NCBI GenBank assembly: GCA_030690315.1
Contig: JAUYGY010000028.1
Location: forward strand, 1 to 64,000
Length of the DNA stretch: 64,000 nt
Origin: Aequorivita sp.
GTDB taxonomy: Bacteria; Bacteroidota; Bacteroidia; Flavobacteriales; Flavobacteriaceae
Reading direction: 5' to 3'
The position numbers and the translations under genes are program-made. This document shows, one piece after another, positions 60,268 to 64,000 of the stretch. Under the pieces are notes generated by a model, which searched no databases, was not told the origin of the DNA, and worked only from the letters and a program-made list of their open reading frames with translations. Each line of letters begins with the position of its first letter. Within the stretch, counting starts at the first letter, position 1.

Positions 60268-62475
60268 ATGCCTAAGCACAAAAGAAAAAATAAAACCAAT
60301 AAAATTGATAATCTTTCCCAAACAATATTAAACATTCTTCGGAAAGATCATTCACAAGCTTTCAACTACAAACAAATTGCCACAAAATTACAACTGGACG
60401 ACCCAAGTAGCCGGAACCAAATAGTAAAAAATTTGAAAGACCTTCAAGGTAAGGGCACTATTCAGGAAATTGAACGCGGCAAATATATTCTTACCCCTTC
60501 ACAAAATTCTTACACCGGAAAAGTAGATATAGCAGGCCGTGGTCAAGGTTATATAATTGTGGAAGACCAGGAGGATGATATTTATGTGAACAGTAAAAAC
60601 CTTAACAAAGCTTTACAAGGCGATATTGTTGAAGTTTATGTTTTTAAACGCAAAAAAGGAGGAAAAACTGAAGGGGAAGTAACTAAAATTATAGAAAGAA
60701 AAAGAACTGAATTCGTTGGTACCATTCAAGTGCAGGAAAATTTTGCTTTCGTTGATGTTAGCGACCATAAAATGTACACCGATATTTTTGTGCCGAAGAA
60801 TAAAATAAACGGTGCCAAAAACGGCGAAAAAGTATTGGTAGTAATGGAAGATTGGCCAGAAAAAGCCGATTCTCCCTTTGGCAGTGTTATAAAAATTCTC
60901 GGAATGCCGGGTGAGCACAATACTGAAATTCACTCCATTCTTGCACAATACGGTCTTCCGTATGAATTTCCGCAAGAAGTGGAAGATTATGCCAATAAAA
61001 TTGATACTTCAATAAAAGCTGAAGAAATCAAGAAACGTCGCGACATGCGCGAGGTTTTAACTTTTACGATAGATCCAAAAGATGCAAAGGATTTTGACGA
61101 CGCCCTCTCTTTTGAAAAAATGGAAAATGGAAACTACGAAATAGGAATTCACATTGCAGACGTTTCACATTACTTAACCCCCGGGAATGAACTTGATGAT
61201 GAAGCTTACGAGCGCGCAACTTCAGTTTATTTGGTAGATAGAGTAGTGCCTATGCTTCCTGAAATTCTTTCAAACAATGCTTGTTCGCTTCGGCCAAATG
61301 AGGAAAAATATACATTTTCCGCAGTTTTTGAAATAAATCAAAAAGCTGAAGTTGTAAAACAATGGTTTGGAAGAACGGTAACTTATAGCGATGCGCGTTT
61401 CGCCTATGAAGAAGCGCAGCATATAATAGAAAATCCTTCGGATGAAACACATACAATTCCTTCAAACATATCAATAACAGATAAAGAATATTCTGTAAAA
61501 CCCGAAATAGCAGCTGCCATTCTTGAAATGGATAGATTGGCAAAAATATTACGCACAAAACGTATGCGTGCCGGCGCAATTTCCTTTGATAAAGTGGAAG
61601 TGAAATTCATTCTCGATGAAAAAAGCAATCCGGAAGGTGTCTATTTCAAGGAAAGTAAGGATGCCAACAAGCTTATTGAAGAATTTATGCTTTTAGCAAA
61701 CAGAAGTGTGGCTGAATTCATCGGAAAACAAGATCCAAAAAAGACTTTCGTTTACCGCGTTCACGACGAACCGGATGATGAAAAAATAGCTGCTTTGGAG
61801 AATATAATTAAACGTTTTGGATATAAACTAAATACCAAAGACCGCCATTCCACTGCAACTTCAATGAACCAACTTTTAAAGGACGTTCATGGCAAAAAAG
61901 AACAAAACTTGATAGATACGCTTGCTATCAGAAGTATGAGCAAAGCGATGTACACAACCCACAACATTGGCCATTACGGTTTGGCTTTTGATTATTACAC
62001 GCATTTCACCTCTCCAATCCGTCGTTATCCCGATGTGATGGTCCATCGACTTTTACAACATTATTTAGATAATGGAAAATCGGCAAAAGAGGAAGAATAC
62101 GAAGAAAAATGTGGGCATAGTAGCGACATGGAAAATCTTGCAACTAATGCTGAACGCGATAGTATAAAGTATATGCAGGTGAAGTATATGCAAGATCACC
62201 AAGATGAAGAGTTTTTGGGAGTAATTTCCGGGGTTACCGAATGGGGAATTTATGTAGAAATTATATCGAATAAATGTGAAGGTATGGTCCGTTTGCAGGA
62301 TTTGAGTGATGACCGTTACGAGTTTGACAGGGAAGAATATGCTGTTATTGGTCAACGCACCAAAAAGGTGTATCAACTTGGAGATGAAGTTTATGTAAAA
62401 GTAAAGAATGCCGATTTGGTAAAAAAACATCTCGATTTTACAATGCTGGGGCTTCAAAAGGAATATAAAAACTAA
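60268..62475 (+). CDS. rnr: Ribonuclease R
   Basis: A 735-residue 3'-5' exoribonuclease. An N-terminal HTH-like region (~10-75), cold-shock domains, the RNB catalytic core with 'DPKDAKDFDDALSFEK' near 270 and 'HFTSPIRRYPDVMVHRLLQH' further on, and a C-terminal S1 domain ('GVISGVTEWGIYVEIISNKC') are present. It degrades structured RNA. Confidence 0.95.
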   Translation: MPKHKRKNKTNKIDNLSQTILNILRKDHSQAFNYKQIATKLQLDDPSSRNQIVKNLKDLQGKGTIQEIERGKYILTPSQNSYTGKVDIAGRGQGYIIVEDQEDDIYVNSKNLNKALQGDIVEVYVFKRKKGGKTEGEVTKIIERKRTEFVGTIQVQENFAFVDVSDHKMYTDIFVPKNKINGAKNGEKVLVVMEDWPEKADSPFGSVIKILGMPGEHNTEIHSILAQYGLPYEFPQEVEDYANKIDTSIKAEEIKKRRDMREVLTFTIDPKDAKDFDDALSFEKMENGNYEIGIHIADVSHYLTPGNELDDEAYERATSVYLVDRVVPMLPEILSNNACSLRPNEEKYTFSAVFEINQKAEVVKQWFGRTVTYSDARFAYEEAQHIIENPSDETHTIPSNISITDKEYSVKPEIAAAILEMDRLAKILRTKRMRAGAISFDKVEVKFILDEKSNPEGVYFKESKDANKLIEEFMLLANRSVAEFIGKQDPKKTFVYRVHDEPDDEKIAALENIIKRFGYKLNTKDRHSTATSMNQLLKDVHGKKEQNLIDTLAIRSMSKAMYTTHNIGHYGLAFDYYTHFTSPIRRYPDVMVHRLLQHYLDNGKSAKEEEYEEKCGHSSDMENLATNAERDSIKYMQVKYMQDHQDEEFLGVISGVTEWGIYVEIISNKCEGMVRLQDLSDDRYEFDREEYAVIGQRTKKVYQLGDEVYVKVKNADLVKKHLDFTMLGLQKEYKN

Positions 62476-62521
62476 AAAATTTTCCGCAATTGGGCAAAAG
62501 TAATTTGTATTTTTACCTACT

Positions 62522-63235
62522 ATGTTTGACGGTTTACTCTACGCAGCATTCTACGGATTTTTATTGGCATTTGCAGTCGGTCCAGTGTTTTTCACTTTGA
62601 TTGAAACTGCTATAACCAAAGGAATAAAAGCAGCAATATTTTTTGATTTTGGCGCCCTGGTTGCCGATGTAATTTTCATTTTAATAGCCTTTTTCAGTAC
62701 CAGCAGAATCCTTGAAAAAGTAAAGCACGACCCCGGCCTACTCATCTTTGGAGGAGCAATTCTTATTGCTTATGGCATTATTTCATATATCCGGACCAAC
62801 AAATCAATTTTCAAGTTTGTCCGGGAACACTATGCCGTAAAAGTGAAAAAAAACCTCGGAGGTTTATTTCTGAAAGGCTTCCTTTTAAATTTTGTAAACT
62901 TTGGCGTATTGGCAGGTTGGATTGGTACTTTAATAATGGCAAACGCACTCACCACAACCGATAATGGTATTACATTGTTTATAGCTACGGTACTAATTAC
63001 GTTTTTTGTCACAGACCTTTTAAAAATTCTTTTGGCAAAAAGATTGAAAAAGAAAATGACCCCACGTTTCATTTTTAAAACAAAAAAATGGATCAGCCTT
63101 TTAATTTTGGGGTTTGGAATTTTATTGCTTATCCAAGGAATTTTTCCGAAAGGAGTTGAGGCTGGACTCGAAAGAATACCAGGGCAGGACAATCCGATAG
63201 AAAAACCGATTCCCCCAGTAGAAAAACCACTTTAA
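62522..63235 (+). CDS. LysE family exporter
   Basis: 237 residues with six hydrophobic segments and 'AFAVGPVFFTLIETAITKGIK' (in part) and 'GFLLNFVNFGVLAGWIG', the LysE/RhtB layout (GPV and the N-P motif region, here N-F-V-N). Probably exports amino acids or related compounds. The C-terminal ~25 residues are proline-rich. It lies 46 bp after rnr. Confidence 0.88.
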   Translation: MFDGLLYAAFYGFLLAFAVGPVFFTLIETAITKGIKAAIFFDFGALVADVIFILIAFFSTSRILEKVKHDPGLLIFGGAILIAYGIISYIRTNKSIFKFVREHYAVKVKKNLGGLFLKGFLLNFVNFGVLAGWIGTLIMANALTTTDNGITLFIATVLITFFVTDLLKILLAKRLKKKMTPRFIFKTKKWISLLILGFGILLLIQGIFPKGVEAGLERIPGQDNPIEKPIPPVEKPL

Positions 63236-63292
63236 AAAAAATTAGGTTTGAAAGCTTCTGAATATTGTAAGGATGTTTCAAATTTTATATAA

Positions 63293-63323
63293 TAAAAAAC
63301 CTCCAACTTTATGTTGAAGGTTT
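63293..63323 (-). terminator. Terminator after tRNA-Cys
   Basis: AAACCTCCAAC (63297-63307) pairs with GTTGAAGGTTT (63313-63323), one mismatch. On the minus strand it is followed by a T run. Confidence 0.75.
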
Positions 63324-63326
63324 CAG

Positions 63327-63397
63327 AGGCATCGAGCGGATTCGAACCGCTGTAGCAGCTTTTGCAGAGCTGAGCCTAGCCACTCGGCCACGATGCC
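63327..63397 (-). tRNA. tRNA-Cys (GCA)
   Basis: Minus-strand cloverleaf of 71 nt: acceptor GGCATCG/CGATGCC, D arm, anticodon loop CTGCAAA with GCA, T arm GCGGTTCGAATCCGC and discriminator U, as expected for cysteine. CCA is not encoded. Confidence 0.93.
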
Positions 63398-63455
63398 CTA
63401 TTTAAGCTTGCAAATGTAAAAAAATTAAACTTAAAATTCATACTTAAAAAACAAA

Positions 63456-63812
63456 TTACCGTTTCATCTTAATTGTAACGCTCACTTCCGCCACATCACC
63501 ACCAATGGGCGGATTGCGTTTTGCCACGGTAACCTTCACTTCATTTACAATATGCAGCTTCAAAAAAATTGAATCAATAATCCGCTTCGCCACGTGTTCC
63601 AGAAGTTTTGCGCGCATCGCCATTTCTTCGCGAACAATCTGCTGAAGCATTACATAATCAACCGTATCTGCAAGCGCGTCGCTATTAGCTGCTTTCTTTA
63701 AATCTGCTTTTACCGACAGATTCACCAAATAGTCCGAGCCTATTTGCCCTTCCTCAATCAAACAGCCGTGAAAGGCATAAATCTTTATGTTTTTTAAGCG
63801 AATTGTTCCCAT
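63456..63812 (-). CDS. folB: Dihydroneopterin aldolase
   Basis: Folate pathway enzyme of 118 residues: 'IRLKNIKIYAFHGCLIEEGQ', 'YVMLQQIVREEMAMRAKLLE' and C-terminal 'VTVAKRNPPIGGDVAEVSVT'. It starts with ATG at 63812, with a -7 element (TATCTTTG) at 63827-63834. It is divergent from glnS. Confidence 0.94.
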   Translation of the reverse strand: MGTIRLKNIKIYAFHGCLIEEGQIGSDYLVNLSVKADLKKAANSDALADTVDYVMLQQIVREEMAMRAKLLEHVAKRIIDSIFLKLHIVNEVKVTVAKRNPPIGGDVAEVSVTIKMKR

Positions 63813-63826
63813 GTAAATAATTTTAG

Positions 63827-63834
63827 CAAAGATA
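63827..63834 (-). promoter_or_regulatory. -7 promoter element of folB
   Basis: TATCTTTG on the minus strand, 14 bases upstream of the folB ATG. Confidence 0.5.
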
Positions 63835-63901
63835 TATGAGATTGTCCAGTTGAGCGTGGTGGAAACCTATTTTTGGCCAACTTGTTTTTCAGTTAAATGG
63901 T

Positions 63902-63909
63902 TACCTTTG
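63902..63909 (+). promoter_or_regulatory. Promoter of glnS
   Basis: TACCTTTG matches TAnnTTTG and has a TTG (63882-63884) 17 bases upstream, a good -33/-7 pair. The glnS ATG is 21 bases downstream. Confidence 0.65.
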
Positions 63910-63930
63910 TCCCTCTTAAAAAGTAATTAT

Positions 63931-64000
63931 ATGACCAACGAAGCTGCGCCGCTTAATTTTATAGAACACATAATTGAGGAAGATCTAACAAAAGGGTATA
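63931..64000 (+). CDS. glnS: Glutaminyl-tRNA synthetase (3' partial)
   Basis: Only 23 residues are inside the window, MTNEAAPLNFIEHIIEEDL then TKGY. This fits the N-terminus of GlnRS (E. coli pattern NFIRQIIDEDLASGK). The HIGH motif lies beyond the edge. Promoter and ATG spacing support a true start. Confidence 0.8.
   Translation, partial: MTNEAAPLNFIEHIIEEDLTKGY

Noticed and set aside
61250..61628. Several overlapping antisense frames in rnr
   Set aside because: All are complements of the conserved RNB catalytic region.

Overview
This 64 kb window looks like chromosomal DNA of a member of the Bacteroidota, most probably family Flavobacteriaceae. The evidence is a low GC content, many -7 promoter elements of the TAnnTTTG type, a type IX secretion C-terminal domain protein, a full Bat (aerotolerance) operon, a SusC-like/CarboxypepD-reg outer-membrane barrel and many lipoproteins. 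An Aequorivita-like genus would fit, but that is an inference from memory and was not tested. No phage, transposase, CRISPR array or rRNA operon is visible.

Layout. 1-2565: end of a T9SS-secreted repeat protein and an unknown exported protein. 2616-7185 (minus): acyl-ACP desaturase, an inverted-repeat-rich gap, a phosphatase/AlbA_2 pair, a four-helix-bundle protein and an SDR dehydrogenase. 7328-8107: DUF4382 lipoprotein. 8259-17325: MoxR, DUF58, a membrane protein and BatA-BatE, one long operon. 17394-21937: small exported protein, SulP, beta-carbonic anhydrase, SulP, probably a bicarbonate/anion uptake unit. 21942-26932: cvpA-like gene, a conserved unknown, a frameshifted membrane gene, a HigBA toxin-antitoxin pair, pheS, then a short operon ending in an ABC ATPase. 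26929-32616: MDR oxidoreductase, FUSC membrane protein, and a minus-strand operon of FAD oxidoreductase, mtgA and a GreA-like protein. 32762-37781 (minus): accC, accB, fabH, rpmF, DUF177, pdxA, the lipid/ribosome/B6 block. 37838-42168: ribE, a proline-rich mini membrane protein, tRNA(CAU), mce, rbfA, an FtsX-like permease and dusB. 42249-47252: outer-membrane barrel, lepA and a MazF-type toxin-antitoxin pair. 47295-57711: small lipoprotein, CPA2 antiporter, MBL hydrolase, S8 and M1 peptidases, rnpA, DUF4349 lipoprotein, S41 protease and an unknown. 57701-59516 (minus): GNAT, CDF transporter, rpiB. 59535-60267 is a 733-bp AT-rich gap with repeated DnaA-box-like words. 60268-64000: rnr, LysE-type exporter, tRNA-Cys, folB and the first codons of glnS.

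Most of the window is core housekeeping. The most unusual region is 23.0-24.4 kb. There the HigBA pair lies between an imperfect ~52-bp copy of the pheS 5' coding region and pheS itself, next to a gene broken at a T8 run. The pair has its own near-consensus promoter, and no promoter is visible in the 19-bp gap before pheS, so expression of an essential tRNA synthetase may now depend on a toxin-antitoxin promoter. Other points are 7-bp tandem repeats in several intergenic gaps, a duplicated palindromic unit at 3.7-3.95 kb, a copy of a tRNA 3' end beside tRNA(CAU), and the candidate replication origin. All functions are inferred from sequence reading only; no database search was run.
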